From: Desulfurococcales archaeon
GTDB taxonomy: Archaea > Thermoproteota > Thermoprotei_A > Sulfolobales > Fervidicoccaceae
Direction: 5' to 3'
Assembly (NCBI GenBank): GCA_027048265.1
Contig: JALTXS010000020.1
Location: 1 to 6,016, forward strand
Length of the DNA: 6,016 nt
Under the pieces are notes generated by a model, which had not been told where the DNA came from, did not search any database, and saw only the letters and a list, made by a program, of their open reading frames with translations. Both the position numbers and the translations under genes were made by a program. This document shows positions 5,206-6,016 of this stretch, piece by piece (the stretch's first letter is position 1; the number at the start of each line of letters is the position of its first letter).

Positions 5206-6016
5206 CCCCTCTTGGCCTCCTTGACAGGCGCGGGTATCCCCTCTATGCTCTTGGCGGCCCTGTACTCCTCTACCCACTCCGCCACCATGTCCTGGTCCAC
5301 CCTCTTCATACGCGGGGCGACCTCCTTGAGCCGCTTCAGCACATAGCGAACCATGTCTTTATCTGGCTCGACGCCTATGTGCCTAAGCACGTATTCTACC
5401 CCCGCCTTGCCACTGTGCCTCCCCAGGACTATCCTCCTCACATTGCCCACCTCTTCGGGGAGTATGGGCTCGTAGGTCTTCGGGTTCGCGAGGACGCCGT
5501 GCACGTGTATGCCCGCCTCATGGGCGAAGCTGTTGAGGCCCACGACAGCCTTGTTGGGGGGCATCCTTATCCCGAACCGCTCCGATACGACATCGGAGAC
5601 CCTCTTCAGCATCCTCAGATCTATGTTTGTCTTGAACCCCATGAGGAACTCGAGCGCCGCAACAACCTCCTCGAGCGCCGCGTTGCCCCCTCTCTCGCCG
5701 AACCCATTAACGGTTACCTGCACCCCGTTCGCGCCTCCACGGACCCCCGCGATACTGTTGGCGGTCGCCATACCGAAGTCGTTGTGACAGTGAACGTCAA
5801 TATCTATGCCCGGGGGGAGGGCCTGTTTTACCTCCCTGACTATCTCCTCCATCGTCCAGGGTGTCATGACCCCCACGGTGTCGGGTATGTTAATGTACCT
5901 CACACCAGCGTCAACAACAGCGCGGTAGACCTGCTTCAGGTACTCCCGGTCGCTCCTGGTGGCGTCCTCGGCTGAGAACAGGACCGTGGCCCCGTAGGAC
6001 CGGGCCCTCTCCACGG
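5202..6016 (-). CDS. 2-isopropylmalate/homocitrate synthase family enzyme, short form (C-terminal part; 5' end outside window)
   Basis: The last 270 residues or so of a DRE-TIM metallolyase that condenses acetyl-CoA with a 2-oxoacid (2-oxoisovalerate, 2-oxoglutarate or similar) are present; the N-terminus lies beyond the window edge. Counting from the codon at 6014, visible features are FSAEDATRSD (13-22), IPDTVG (43-48), the metal-binding HCHND (75-79), NGFGERGGN (103-111), AHEAGIHVHG (164-173) and LGRHSGK (197-203). The protein ends only about 65 residues after the last motif, so it lacks the C-terminal leucine-binding regulatory domain of the roughly 500-residue LeuA enzymes. GERGGN plus HEAGIH resembles the IPM synthase/AksA/NifV branch more than the Thermus LysS branch (GERNG, HHKAG as I recall it). 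Homocitrate, isopropylmalate and citramalate synthase remain possible. Its stop overlaps the dehydrogenase TTG by four bases, implying translational coupling. Confidence 0.9.
   Translation of the reverse strand, partial: VERARSYGATVLFSAEDATRSDREYLKQVYRAVVDAGVRYINIPDTVGVMTPWTMEEIVREVKQALPPGIDIDVHCHNDFGMATANSIAGVRGGANGVQVTVNGFGERGGNAALEEVVAALEFLMGFKTNIDLRMLKRVSDVVSERFGIRMPPNKAVVGLNSFAHEAGIHVHGVLANPKTYEPILPEEVGNVRRIVLGRHSGKAGVEYVLRHIGVEPDKDMVRYVLKRLKEVAPRMKRVDQDMVAEWVEEYRAAKSIEGIPAPVKEAKRG

Noticed and set aside
5013..5975. Plus-strand open frame of 320 codons opposite the synthase and dehydrogenase genes
   Set aside because: It lies antisense to strongly conserved enzymes with intact motifs. 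Its translation is rich in Pro, Arg, His and Leu without domain features, as expected of a GC-rich shadow frame.

Overview
The window looks like GC-rich archaeal DNA, most likely from a hyperthermophilic crenarchaeon of the Desulfurococcales/Aeropyrum type. This is an inference from heavy AGG/AGA arginine and ATA isoleucine codon use, GGAGG/GGTGA ribosome-binding sites, TTG and GTG starts, TATA-like boxes in short AT-rich gaps, and archaeal-type protein variants. No rRNA, tRNA, CRISPR array, insertion sequence or other mobile element was seen.

Layout. Bases 59-760 (+) encode an unrecognised protein with two membrane segments near its N-terminus, possibly from a leaderless transcript. Everything else is on the minus strand and reads right to left. 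Bases 6016-4118 hold a metabolic operon: the C-terminal part of a short 2-isopropylmalate/homocitrate synthase-family enzyme (5'-truncated by the window edge), then an NAD-type 3-isopropylmalate/homoisocitrate dehydrogenase with a TTG start overlapping the preceding stop, then an aconitase-superfamily dehydratase large subunit (LeuC/homoaconitase type). Bases 2622-2825 form an AT-rich gap with a U-rich candidate terminator, two TATA-like boxes and repeated TTGTAC hexamers. Bases 2621-1899 encode a YwiC-like polytopic membrane protein (EHGAYG motif). Bases 1899-757 encode a histidine-rich protein of about 12 membrane segments with weak NnrS/heme-copper-like character, joined to the YwiC-like gene by a TGATG stop-start overlap. 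Its stop codon and that of the plus-strand gene lie in the same CTAG tetranucleotide (757-760).

How the genes work together. Synthase, dehydratase and dehydrogenase carry out one round of 2-oxoacid chain elongation: acetyl-CoA condensation, hydroxyl shift, oxidative decarboxylation. The round could serve leucine, lysine via 2-aminoadipate, or a related pathway. The visible residues do not settle which; some argue against a classical Thermus-type lysine enzyme set. The obligatory dehydratase small subunit is not in the window. The two membrane proteins form a separate, probably co-expressed unit that may relate to anaerobic or nitrogen-oxide respiration. That link rests on family resemblance only.
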